Shown here in pieces: positions 1 to 6,337 of a stretch of DNA of 6,337 nt; positions within the stretch are counted from its first letter, which is position 1, and every line of letters starts with the position of its first letter. A program made the translations under genes and the position numbers. The notes under the pieces were generated by a model. It saw only the letters and a program-made list of their open reading frames with translations, ran no database searches and was not told the DNA's origin. The DNA comes from an uncultured Actinomycetes bacterium. GTDB taxonomy: Bacteria; Actinomycetota; Acidimicrobiia; Acidimicrobiales; Microtrichaceae. The stretch spans positions 1-6,337 of the forward strand of contig CAJANQ010000259.1 of assembly GCA_903941145.1 (NCBI GenBank). The letters are read 5' to 3'.

Positions 1-33
1 ACCCTCGACCAGTAGTCGGACCGGGCCCCACAC

Positions 34-84
34 CCGACCTTGCAGGGTTCCGACCGCTCAGCGGTCGATTCTCTTCAAGGTCGG
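34..84. repeat. Nested double-palindrome element (REP-like), second tandem copy
   Basis: The outer arms CCGACCTTG (34-42) and CAAGGTCGG (76-84) are exact reverse complements. Between them lies an inner exact inverted repeat, CGACCGCT (51-58) and AGCGGTCG (60-67). The inner and outer arms also share CGACC, so the whole looks like a stem carrying a second hairpin. The repeat unit (36-84) recurs at 97-144, a period of about 60 nt. Such structure in an intergenic tail resembles interspersed palindromic repeats of high-GC bacteria. It could also help end transcription after galM, although no T run follows either hairpin. Confidence 0.7.
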
Positions 85-96
85 GCCGGGGTGGTG

Positions 97-144
97 GACC
101 TTGCATGATGTCGGCCCCCAGCGGTCGGATTTCTTCAAAGTCGG
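97..144. repeat. Tandem intergenic element, copy nearest galM (degenerate)
   Basis: This 48-nt element starts with GACCTTGCA, has CAGCGGTCG in the middle and ends with CTTCAAAGTCGG. By hand alignment it matches the element at 36-84 at about 38 of 49 positions with one gap. Its own inverted symmetry is decayed compared with that copy. It lies 31 nt downstream of the galM stop. No protein-coding signal is seen in it. Confidence 0.7.
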
Positions 145-150
145 CGAGGC

Positions 151-203
151 GGTCAGGCGGTGCGGAACTGGGGCGTCAGGACGCGCCGAAGGTCAGGCGG
201 TGC
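151..203. repeat. 13-bp direct repeat across the galM stop (151-163 and 191-203)
   Basis: GGTCAGGCGGTGC occurs twice, 40 nt apart. One copy is inside the last galM codons (HRLT) and the other lies just beyond the stop. This may be a leftover of a small duplication of the gene's 3' end, or chance in GC-rich DNA. Confidence 0.5.
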
Positions 204-1177
204 ACGTGGCGGTACTCGCCGTTGATGCGCAGCACCTTCGGCTTGAACCCGGGCCGGTTGAGGGCGTCGGGCAGCTGGCCGGTCTCGAGGCACACCCCGG
301 CGCGCGCCGGGCGGCCGGCCACGGGGCCCTCGGGCACATACAGGTGCACGGCGTCCTGGTTGGTCTGCAGCGTCAACGAGCGTCCGGACACCGGGTCGTA
401 GAGGTCGGCGGCGGTGCGCAGGCCGTAGACCTCACGGCCGATGGAGTGCGTGAGCAGGTAGGAGCGGTCCAGGCCGCGGCCCTCTGACGCCACCAGGCTC
501 CGAAGGGCGTCGCCCAGGCGGGGGCCCTCACGCAGGTCGAACGGTGTGCCGTCCACCTGAGGGAGGCGACCGGTGGGCAGGAGCTCGTGGTCGACCTCGA
601 CGGTCCACTCCGCCGGCACGGTGAGGCGGTGGTCCTCGACGGTGGCCGACGGGTCGCCCGAGAGGTTCCAGTAGGTGTGGGTGGTCATGTTGACCGGGGT
701 CGACCGGTCGGCGGTCGCGGCCATGACCAGCTCGAGCACGGTCCTGCCGCCGTCGTCGACGGAGAGGTCATAGGTGACGGTGGCCGTCACGGTGCCGGGG
801 AACCCCTGGTCGCCGTCGGGTGAGACCAGGCCGAGCACCAGCCGGGACCCGGTGTGCTCGACGACGTCCCAGACCTTGCGGTCCCAGCCCTCGGGCCCGC
901 CGTGCAGCTGGTGCGGGCCCTCGTTGGGGACGACCTCGACCGGGAAGTACTCGAGCGGGAACCGGGCGCCGCCGATGCGGTTGGCCTATCGCCCGACGAC
1001 CGACCCCAGATAGGGGTTCTGCGCACGGTCCCGGTAGTCCTCTGCCGCGCCGAGCGCGACCACGCAGCTGGCCGCGCGTCCGTCGCGGTCGGGCAGGTCC
1101 AGCCGGACCAGGTGCGCTCCGTACGGCAGGACCTCTGCAGTGACCGGTCCGGCCGAGATGGTCAGGGCACCGTCCAC
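176..1177 (-). pseudogene. galM: Aldose 1-epimerase (galactose mutarotase) interrupted by an in-frame amber codon
   Basis: GalM interconverts beta- and alpha-D-galactose, linking LacZ to the Leloir pathway. The frame runs from a GTG at 1177, one base after the lacZ stop, to a TGA at 176-178. That makes 333 codons, a normal family length, but codon 64 is TAG (986-988). It falls in V-G-R-stop-A-N-R-I-G-G, where homologues commonly have GRYANRI; one base turns TAC into TAG. Nothing else is broken. Counting the stop as a residue, the conserved R67, H92 (HQLHGG), H167 (THTYWNLSG), D237 (LDRSYLL) and E298 (CLETGQLPDALN) are all present, with spacings close to those of Lactococcus GalM (R71, H96, H170, D243, E304). 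All lie after the stop, so the 63-residue product would be inactive. The GTG at 838 lies inside the fold and would not restore an enzyme. A sequencing error, amber suppression or a fresh null mutation all fit; I favour an error or a recent mutation. Confidence 0.9.
986..988 (-). other. In-frame TAG inside galM (codon 64)
   Basis: The plus strand reads CTA at 986-988. The expected Tyr codon TAC would need G instead of C at 986. All four genes in the window end with TGA, so an amber codon here stands out. Codons on both sides continue the epimerase alignment without any change of frame. Confidence 0.9.
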
Positions 1178-1178
1178 G

Positions 1179-4100
1179 TCAGACCTCCAGCACGCCGGAC
1201 CGCGCCACGGCGGCCCAGGCGGCTGCGTCGTCGCGGGGGCCCAGGTCGCGGCACCAGGCCGAGATGGTGAACCGGCCGGTGCCGACCTTGTAGCGGTCGA
1301 GCACGTCGGGCCCACAGGCTGCGGTGCCCAGCCCGCGGTGGGCGGCGTCCAGGTAGAGCCATGTGCGCGAGGCACCCTGCAGCGGGGCGAGGTCGTCGGT
1401 GTGGGTCGCGGCCCAAAGGTCTGCGTCCGCGTGGTGGCGGGCCGTGAACGACAGGCCGTCGGTCGCGGCGACCACCAGGAGCCCACAGTCGGCGTCACGC
1501 ACGGCGACCCAGCCCAGGCCACTGTGGCGACCGTGCTCCTGGGGCACCACGAAGTCCACGTACTGGTCGGCCACCGTCGACGTCCACCGACCTTGGCGTA
1601 GCGAGGCGTCACGGTCCGGGTAGGACTCGTGCGGGCCGTCACCCAGCCACTCGAGGTGCTCCCAGGTCCCCGGCAGCTCGAGCTCCAGACCGACGCGAGG
1701 CAGGTCGGCGAGCTCCTTGGGCACGGTGAGCACGACGTCGAGCCGGGTCCACCCGTCGGGCCGGGCCACGGTGCGGTGGCGGACTGCAACTGCAGGCCCC
1801 TCGCCTGCGGGCCGCAGCTCGCCGGAGGTCGTGGTGATCACGTCCTCGCCCGAGCGGCGCACTCGCGACAGCGCGTGGACCCAGTCGGCGCGGTCCAGGC
1901 CGAGCGTGTCGACCCAGCGCAGCGTCTGGCCCTGGATGCCGCGCAGCCAGCCCACCCGGAGGCCGTCGTTGTCGGTCTGCGCCCGGAACACCGTCGGCGT
2001 CCACGGCGCCTGGTTGAGGGTCCGCTCCCCCGCCGGGACGGTCGCACGGGTCGCCGGCACCGGGACCCGCCCGCGGGCGGTCCGGACAGGGACCTCCATC
2101 TGGTCCCAGCCCACGAGCGCACCCTTGGGGAACCACTCGGTCGCGGTCCGCTGGTGCCACTCGACGGTCAGCGTGGCGGTCGAACCGGCGGGTCCGGTCG
2201 CACGTACCCAGGCCGGGTCGGCGGACAGGTCGACGACCCGGGACGACTGCGGGGACAGCGCGGCGACGTCGAGCGTGCCGGTGGCCAGGGCCTGGCCGTC
2301 GACCGCGAGGGTCCACGTGGCCCGCAGGTCCGAGAGGTCGGTGAACCACCGGTGGTTGGCCACCTGCACCCGGCCCTTGGCGGCGTCGACGGCGGTGACC
2401 TCGGCCGGGCGGCCCAGCCAGCGGACCTCGGCCAGCTCTGGGTACGTCATGCGGTCGGCGGCCACCAGGCCGTCGCACACGAAGTTGGAGTCGTGCGGCG
2501 TGTCGCCGAAGTCGCCGCCGTAGCCCCACACCGGGCGGCCCGACGGACCCGTGCGGCCGTCGAGCGCGATGCCGTGCTCGAGCCACTCCCAGATGAACCC
2601 GCCCTGGAACCCGGGCGTGTCCCGCACCGCCCGGCGGTAGTCGGCCAGCGACCCCGACGAGTTGCCCATGGCGTGCGAGTACTCGCACAGGACCACGGGC
2701 CGGCGGGTGTCGGTGCCGCTGGTGGCACGGGCCACGGCGTCCGAGATGGACGGGTACATCGGGCAGACCACGTCGGTGACCGGGGCGTCCGCGTAGAGGT
2801 CGTGCATGACCGGACCCTCGTAGTGGAGTGGCCGGGACGGGTCGGTGCGGCGCACCCAGGCGGCCGCGGCGTCGTGGGCGGGGCCGTAGCCGGACTCGTT
2901 GCCGAGCGACCACATGACGATGCTGGGGTGGGCTGCGTCGCGCTGGACCATACGGCGGACCCGCTCCTCGATGACGCCGTCGAACCGGGGGTCGAAGCAC
3001 AGCGACGCCTGGCGGGCGTGGGTCTCCACATTCGCCTCGTCGACCAGGTAGAGGCCCAGCTCGTCGCACAGCTCGGCGAGGTGCTCGTCGTGCGGGTAGT
3101 GCGCGGCGCGAACCGCGTTGAGGTGGTGGGCCTTCATGAGCACCAGGTCGAAGCGGGTCTGCTCACGGGTGACCGTGCGGCCCAGGAGCGGGTCGTGCTC
3201 GTGGAGGTTCACACCGTGGATCTCCACCGGCTGGCCGTTGACCAGGAGCATCTGGTCGCGGACCTCGACCGAGCGGAACCCGGTCCAGCGGGCACCGGCC
3301 TGGACGACCTGGCCCGCCGGGTCGCGGAGCTCGACGGTGAGCCGGTAGCGCTGCGGCACCTCGTGCGACCACGGGGTGATACCCGGAACGTGCAGCTGCG
3401 CCCGCGCCCGGCCGGGCTCGGTGAACATGCCGTTGATGGTGGCGACGGCAGGGTTCGAACCGTCCCACACGCCGAACTGCAGACGGCCGGTGGTCGCGAG
3501 CCGACGGCCCCGCGCCGTGGCCGCTGTCACCTCGACGGTCCAGCCGTGCTCGCGCCGGGCCGGGCCGTCGACCTGGACGTCCACGTCGAGGGTGCCGGTG
3601 GTGAGGTCGTCCGCCAGGCCGGGCACGAGCCAGGTGGTGGCCAGGTACGAGTCGGCAGTGGAGTGCACGGTGACGCTGCGCTGGAGGCCACCGTGCCACC
3701 ACTGGTCCTGGTCCTCGACCCAGGTGCCGCCCGACCACTTCACGACCGCCACGGCGACCGTGGCGCGCCGGCCGGCCCGGACGTGGGCGGTGACGTCGAA
3801 CTCCGAGGGGAGCCGGCTGTCGGTGGCCATGCCCACGAACTCGCCGTTGACCCAGACGTACGCCGCCGACTCGGCCGCACCGAGCCGCAGGACGACGCGG
3901 CGGCCCGACCAGTTGCGGGGGACGGTCAAGAAGGTCCGGTAGGCGCCCGTCGGATTCTCCTCGGGCACGGCGGGCGGCTCGCAGTCGAACGGCATCTGCA
4001 CGTTCGTGTAGTGCGGCAGGTCGAACCACGTCGTGCGGTCCTCATGGTGGAGCGCCTGCGTGGTCCACGCCCCGGGCACCTCGATCTGCTCCCACGCCGA

Positions 4101-4325
4101 GTCGTCGAACGACGGCGACTCGAAGCCCTGAGGTACCAGGTCGGGCCGGTGGGCCAGGTGGAACTGCCAGGTGCCGTCGAGCGACCGCCACCACGGCGAC
4201 GCTGCGGCGTCGTCGGGGTCGGCGCCGGCCGCCGAGGGGAACGGGACCAGCGGGGTGGTCGTCGGCAGGCGGCCGATGGAGGTCACCTGCGGGTCGGTCC
4301 AGGTCCGGGTTCCGTCGTGGAGCAC
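1179..4325 (-). CDS. lacZ: Beta-galactosidase, glycoside hydrolase family 2, LacZ type
   Basis: This enzyme hydrolyses lactose and other beta-D-galactosides to galactose in the cytoplasm; no signal peptide is visible. At 1048 residues it is close to E. coli LacZ (1024) and appears complete. Domain order: sugar-binding jelly roll (about 45-220), Ig-like domain (about 225-353), TIM barrel (about 355-640), second Ig-like domain (about 641-750) and the C-terminal small-chain domain (about 770-1045). The acid/base is E477 in WSLGNESGYG and the nucleophile is E548 in CEYSHAMGNS. E434 and H436 in DEANVETH match the Mg-binding pair, and EDQDQWW (204-210) and YTNVQMPF (106-113) match substrate-site loops. 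The C-terminal domain shows DNDG, GDGPHESYPDR and GLGTAACGP. The GTG start is the only option: an in-frame TAG lies four codons upstream, and the conserved WTDPQVTSIGRLP begins at residue 9. This start sits inside a hairpin. The gene's end carries the ribosome site of galM. Confidence 0.97.
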   Translation of the reverse strand: MLHDGTRTWTDPQVTSIGRLPTTTPLVPFPSAAGADPDDAAASPWWRSLDGTWQFHLAHRPDLVPQGFESPSFDDSAWEQIEVPGAWTTQALHHEDRTTWFDLPHYTNVQMPFDCEPPAVPEENPTGAYRTFLTVPRNWSGRRVVLRLGAAESAAYVWVNGEFVGMATDSRLPSEFDVTAHVRAGRRATVAVAVVKWSGGTWVEDQDQWWHGGLQRSVTVHSTADSYLATTWLVPGLADDLTTGTLDVDVQVDGPARREHGWTVEVTAATARGRRLATTGRLQFGVWDGSNPAVATINGMFTEPGRARAQLHVPGITPWSHEVPQRYRLTVELRDPAGQVVQAGARWTGFRSVEVRDQMLLVNGQPVEIHGVNLHEHDPLLGRTVTREQTRFDLVLMKAHHLNAVRAAHYPHDEHLAELCDELGLYLVDEANVETHARQASLCFDPRFDGVIEERVRRMVQRDAAHPSIVMWSLGNESGYGPAHDAAAAWVRRTDPSRPLHYEGPVMHDLYADAPVTDVVCPMYPSISDAVARATSGTDTRRPVVLCEYSHAMGNSSGSLADYRRAVRDTPGFQGGFIWEWLEHGIALDGRTGPSGRPVWGYGGDFGDTPHDSNFVCDGLVAADRMTYPELAEVRWLGRPAEVTAVDAAKGRVQVANHRWFTDLSDLRATWTLAVDGQALATGTLDVAALSPQSSRVVDLSADPAWVRATGPAGSTATLTVEWHQRTATEWFPKGALVGWDQMEVPVRTARGRVPVPATRATVPAGERTLNQAPWTPTVFRAQTDNDGLRVGWLRGIQGQTLRWVDTLGLDRADWVHALSRVRRSGEDVITTTSGELRPAGEGPAVAVRHRTVARPDGWTRLDVVLTVPKELADLPRVGLELELPGTWEHLEWLGDGPHESYPDRDASLRQGRWTSTVADQYVDFVVPQEHGRHSGLGWVAVRDADCGLLVVAATDGLSFTARHHADADLWAATHTDDLAPLQGASRTWLYLDAAHRGLGTAACGPDVLDRYKVGTGRFTISAWCRDLGPRDDAAAWAAVARSGVLEV
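1184..1188 (-). promoter_or_regulatory. Shine-Dalgarno of galM, inside the 3' end of lacZ
   Basis: GGAGG on the minus strand lies within the final codons of lacZ and six bases before the GTG at 1177. It is the clearest ribosome binding site in the window and fixes the galM start. The lacZ TGA (1179-1181) lies between it and the GTG, so galM initiation is probably coupled to termination of lacZ translation. Confidence 0.85.
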
Positions 4326-4335
4326 GGCGGAACCC
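4307..4335 (-). promoter_or_regulatory. 29-nt near-perfect palindrome covering the lacZ start codon
   Basis: On the lacZ strand, the 13-nt arm GGGTTCCGCCGTG is followed by a 3-nt loop (CTC) and the arm CACGACGGAACCC. Twelve of 13 positions pair; the exception is a C-A mismatch. The last three bases of the first arm are the GTG start codon of lacZ. The arm's first three Gs belong to AGGG, the only Shine-Dalgarno-like run, seven bases upstream of the start. As RNA it would hide the start and most of the ribosome site. As DNA it has the two-fold symmetry of a repressor operator. No T run follows, so a classical terminator is unlikely. The symmetry is seen directly; the regulatory role is inferred. 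Confidence 0.6.
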
Positions 4336-4387
4336 TAGGCCAGCCGGCCGCTGACGGGCCCGTGCGGCGCGCGCTCAGGACCGCAGG
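4326..4387. other. 62-nt gap between photolyase-family gene and lacZ
   Basis: This short, very GC-rich spacer holds the perfect 10-bp palindrome ACGGGCCCGT at 4354-4363 and, at its left end, the 5' arm of the hairpin that covers the lacZ start. An in-frame TAG at 4335-4337 blocks any upstream extension of lacZ. I see no convincing -35/-10 pair and no hairpin followed by a T run. LacZ could therefore be read through from the stress genes or from a promoter inside the photolyase-family gene; the sequence does not decide between them. Confidence 0.5.
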
Positions 4388-5890
4388 TCAGAGGTCGCCG
4401 GCGTCGAGCAGGTCGAGCACCTCGACGGCCCGCACCCGCAGACCGTCGAGGTCCTTCAGCCGCCGCATCGACCCCAGCTGGTTGCCCATCCGGTGGTTGG
4501 GGGCGAACCGCTCCTCGTGGCGGGCCAGGAAGTCCCAGTAGAGCGTGCTGAACGGGCAGGCGTCGGGGCCGGTGCGCTGCTTGGGGTCGTACCGGCAGCC
4601 CTTGCAGTGGTCGCTCATCTTGGAGATGTAGGCCCCGCCCGACGCGTACGGCTTGGTGGCCATCTGCCCGCCGTCGGCATGCAGCGACATGCCCACCACG
4701 TTCGGCTGCATGACCCACTCGGCGCCGTCGACGAACTGCTCCCACATCCAGCCGACGAGCGCCTGGGGCCGCACGCCCGACAGCAGGCACAGGTTGCCCA
4801 GCACCATGAGCCGCTCGATGTGGTGGGCGTACGCGGTGCGGCCGACCTTCTCGACCACGTTCCCGACGCACGCCATCTGGGTGGCGCCGCCCGAGAACAG
4901 CGGCGGGAGCGGGCGGTCGGCGCCCAGCTCGTTCCAGCGGGTCCAGTCCTCGGCCCACCACCAGCGCAGCCCCCACACGTACTCGCGCCAGCCAAGGACC
5001 TGACGGACGAACCCCTCGACACCGGCGAGCGGCGCGTCGCCGCGCTCGTAGGCGTCGACGGCGGCCTGCACGACCTCGGCCGGGAGCAGCAGGCCCAGAT
5101 TGAGCGACGAGGACAGCACCGAGTGCGCCAGCTTCCACTCCGCCGCGAGCATTGCGTCCTCGTGCGGCCCAAAGACGGGGAGCCCGTCGCGCACGAACTG
5201 GTCGAGCCGTTCGAGGGCCTGGGCCCGGGTGGTCGGCCAGAGTCCGGTCGGGTCCTCGCCGACGGCCGAGTCAGGCAGCCCGGCCAGCACCTCGCGGTCC
5301 AGGTCGTCGAGCGGGAACTCGGGAGCGGCCGGCCAGGCCCGGCCGTCCTTGGGCGGCGGCTCACGGTTCTCGGCGTCGTAGTTCCATCGGCCGCCCTCGG
5401 GCTCGCCGTCCGGCGCCACCAGCACCCCGAGCCGGCCACGCTGCCAGCGGTAGAAGTCCTCCATCCGCAGCCGGCCGGTGCGGGTCCCGGCCCACTCTGC
5501 GAAGTCGTCCGGGTGGCACAGGAACTGGTAGGACCGCACGGTCGTCACACCCAGGTCAGCCAGGAGCCGACGGGCGGCGAGCGAGTTGGGCTCGGTGGCG
5601 ACCACCTCGGTCGGGCTGCAACGCGCCACGTGGTCAGCCAGCCCGGCCCGGAACGTGGGGGCCGTGACCTCGTCGACCTCGAACCCCTCGGCGCGGAGTT
5701 CCTCCGCGAACCGCCGCATGGCCACGAGGTACAGGTGCAGCCGCTGTCGGTGCCACGGCCGGCCCTCCAGCTTCGCGGTCGAGGTCACGAGCAGGACGCG
5801 TGCGTCCTGCGGGGTGGCGACGCCGAGCGCGCCGATGCGGCGGTGGAGCTGGTCGCCGAAGACCCAGACGGTGCGTCGGGCGACGGCCAA
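4388..5890 (-). CDS. Iron-sulfur photolyase/cryptochrome family protein (FeS-BCP, prokaryotic (6-4) photolyase-like)
   Basis: This 500-residue cytoplasmic flavoprotein should use blue light to repair UV lesions (in this clade probably (6-4) photoproducts) or act as a photosensor. The N-terminal Rossmann-like antenna domain (about 7-130) starts VWVFGDQL, followed by an all-helical FAD domain (about 220-490). Four cysteines, C341, C429, C432 and C445, have spacings 88, 3 and 13. This matches the 4Fe-4S ligands I recall for Agrobacterium PhrB (350, 438, 441, 454). With the same offset of nine, the active-site His falls in AHHIERLM (H356/H357), and Y415 and Y421 match two conserved tyrosines. The length is normal for the family. 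The start is the TTG at 5890, close before the conserved GDQL strand. The only nearby upstream alternative I see is a CTG at 5905, and there is no clear Shine-Dalgarno, so translation may be coupled to the peroxiredoxin gene, which ends 11 nt upstream. Family is sure; exact lesion specificity or sensory role is not. Confidence 0.93.
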   Translation of the reverse strand: MAVARRTVWVFGDQLHRRIGALGVATPQDARVLLVTSTAKLEGRPWHRQRLHLYLVAMRRFAEELRAEGFEVDEVTAPTFRAGLADHVARCSPTEVVATEPNSLAARRLLADLGVTTVRSYQFLCHPDDFAEWAGTRTGRLRMEDFYRWQRGRLGVLVAPDGEPEGGRWNYDAENREPPPKDGRAWPAAPEFPLDDLDREVLAGLPDSAVGEDPTGLWPTTRAQALERLDQFVRDGLPVFGPHEDAMLAAEWKLAHSVLSSSLNLGLLLPAEVVQAAVDAYERGDAPLAGVEGFVRQVLGWREYVWGLRWWWAEDWTRWNELGADRPLPPLFSGGATQMACVGNVVEKVGRTAYAHHIERLMVLGNLCLLSGVRPQALVGWMWEQFVDGAEWVMQPNVVGMSLHADGGQMATKPYASGGAYISKMSDHCKGCRYDPKQRTGPDACPFSTLYWDFLARHEERFAPNHRMGNQLGSMRRLKDLDGLRVRAVEVLDLLDAGDL

Positions 5891-5901
5891 CGGACGGACC
5901 G

Positions 5902-6337
5902 TCAGGCCGCCGCGGAGGAGCGGAGGACCTTGAGCGCCTCGTCGGCGTGGACCTCCATGTTGAGCTCGGACGAGATGGCGGCGAGCACCTTGCGGCCCGC
6001 ACCGATCACGAACGTGGCCCGCTTGTTCATGATGGGGCCCATCCGCTTCACGCCGAACGCCTGGGCCACGGCCCGGTCGGTGTCGGACAGGAGTGGGTAC
6101 CCGAGCCCGTGCTTGGCGTCGAACTGCGCCTGCTTGTCGACCTTGTCGGCCGAGATGCCGACCCGCTGGGCACCGACCGCGGCGAACTCCGCGGCGATGT
6201 CACGGAAGTAGCAGGCCTCCTTGGTACAGCCGGTGGTCATGGCCTTCGGGTAGAAGAACAGCACGACCGGCCCGGCCTCGAGGAGCGTCGAGAGCGTGAC
6301 CTGGTTCCCGTTCTGGTCAGGGAGGGTGAAGTCGGGA
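5902..6337 (-). CDS. bcp: Thioredoxin-dependent peroxiredoxin, BCP/PrxQ type (5' end cut by window edge)
   Basis: This is a cytoplasmic thiol peroxidase that reduces H2O2 and organic hydroperoxides using thioredoxin. The frame is open from the right edge (first full codon at 6336) to a TGA at 5902-5904, giving 144 visible residues. It opens with PDFTLPDQNG, the usual beginning of the family, so only about ten N-terminal residues should be missing. The active site PKAMTTGCTKEAC fits the peroxiredoxin pattern PxxxTxxC. The peroxidatic Cys is visible residue 37 and a probable resolving Cys is residue 42, the CxxxxC arrangement of BCP/PrxQ. BCP usually has TPGC; here Pro is replaced by Thr, outside the essential positions. 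Further family signatures are GISAD, YPLLSD and NKRATFVI. The internal GTG at 6264 falls inside the core fold and is not the start. The photolyase-family gene follows after 11 nt, which suggests co-transcription. Family assignment is secure. Confidence 0.95.
   Translation of the reverse strand, partial: PDFTLPDQNGNQVTLSTLLEAGPVVLFFYPKAMTTGCTKEACYFRDIAAEFAAVGAQRVGISADKVDKQAQFDAKHGLGYPLLSDTDRAVAQAFGVKRMGPIMNKRATFVIGAGRKVLAAISSELNMEVHADEALKVLRSSAAA

Larger units (their letters stand above)
1..175. other. Non-coding tail downstream of galM
   Basis: No credible gene is seen here. The stretch is filled by the two palindromic elements. The bases before position 34 include AGTCGGACCGGG, which resembles GGTCGGGCCGGG at the end of the 34-84 copy. 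A further partial copy may therefore continue past the left edge, but the match is too short to be sure. Confidence 0.5.

Noticed and set aside
1..175. CRISPR-like array suggested by the roughly 60-nt spaced repeats
   Set aside because: There are only two diverged copies, the units are palindromic and nearly abut with about 12 nt between them, and no cas gene is in view.
176..838. 220-codon frame taken as a complete short epimerase
   Set aside because: It is the downstream piece of galM after the amber codon. Its GTG is an internal Val codon with no ribosome site, and the piece lacks the strands carrying R67 and H92.
986..988. TAG read as pyrrolysine
   Set aside because: Pyrrolysine is found in a few methylamine-using lineages, and nothing here suggests its genes. 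The aligned residue is simply Tyr, one base away from TAG.
1639..3069. 476-codon minus-strand frame inside lacZ
   Set aside because: An out-of-frame shadow of the TIM barrel and later domains; R/G/P-rich with no family signature. LacZ itself is uninterrupted here.
4307..4335. Rho-independent terminator for the photolyase-family gene
   Set aside because: The stem is strong but is followed by GGACCTGGACC rather than a T run, and it includes the lacZ start codon. Regulation of lacZ fits better.
1629..4541. 970-codon open frame on the plus strand, antisense to lacZ
   Set aside because: It is the mirror of lacZ: a strong G/C bias at third positions removes stops from an antisense frame. The translation is low-complexity (rich in G, R, V, P, H), shows no recognisable domain, and overlaps well-supported genes along its whole length.
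4493..6211. 572-codon open frame on the plus strand, antisense to the photolyase-family and peroxiredoxin genes
   Set aside because: Same cause: composition-driven, no domain, and it crosses two genes with clear catalytic motifs on the other strand.

Overview
The window comes from a very GC-rich genome with strong G/C preference at third codon positions, GTG and TTG starts, and TGA as the stop of all four genes. Together with protein features resembling actinobacterial homologues, this suggests a high-GC Actinobacterium, possibly of the Micrococcales. No species is assigned.

All four genes lie on the minus strand and read from right to left: (1) a thioredoxin-dependent peroxiredoxin of the BCP/PrxQ type, whose first few residues lie beyond the right edge (5902-6337); (2) an iron-sulfur photolyase/cryptochrome-family protein, 11 nt downstream (4388-5890); (3) a full-length GH2 beta-galactosidase of 1048 residues, after a 62-nt gap (1179-4325); (4) an aldose 1-epimerase (galM) that starts one base after the lacZ stop (176-1177). 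Genes 1 and 2 form a small oxidative and light stress pair. Genes 3 and 4 form a lactose/beta-galactoside pair: LacZ releases beta-D-galactose, and GalM would convert it to the alpha anomer used by galactokinase.

Three things go beyond routine annotation. First, galM carries an in-frame amber codon (TAG, 986-988, codon 64) exactly where the family motif G-R-Y-A-N-R calls for Tyr. The frame is otherwise intact on both sides, and all catalytic residues lie after the stop. Second, the lacZ start codon and its only plausible Shine-Dalgarno lie in the 5' arm of a near-perfect 29-nt palindrome (13-nt arms, 3-nt loop, one mismatch) at 4307-4335, which looks like a translational hairpin or an operator. 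Third, the 175 nt downstream of galM contain two tandem copies, about 60 nt apart, of a roughly 50-nt element. One copy is a nested double palindrome, resembling an interspersed palindromic (REP-like) element.

I see no CRISPR array, tRNA, rRNA, insertion sequence or obviously new multi-gene system. The long antisense open frames are by-products of the GC-biased codon use.
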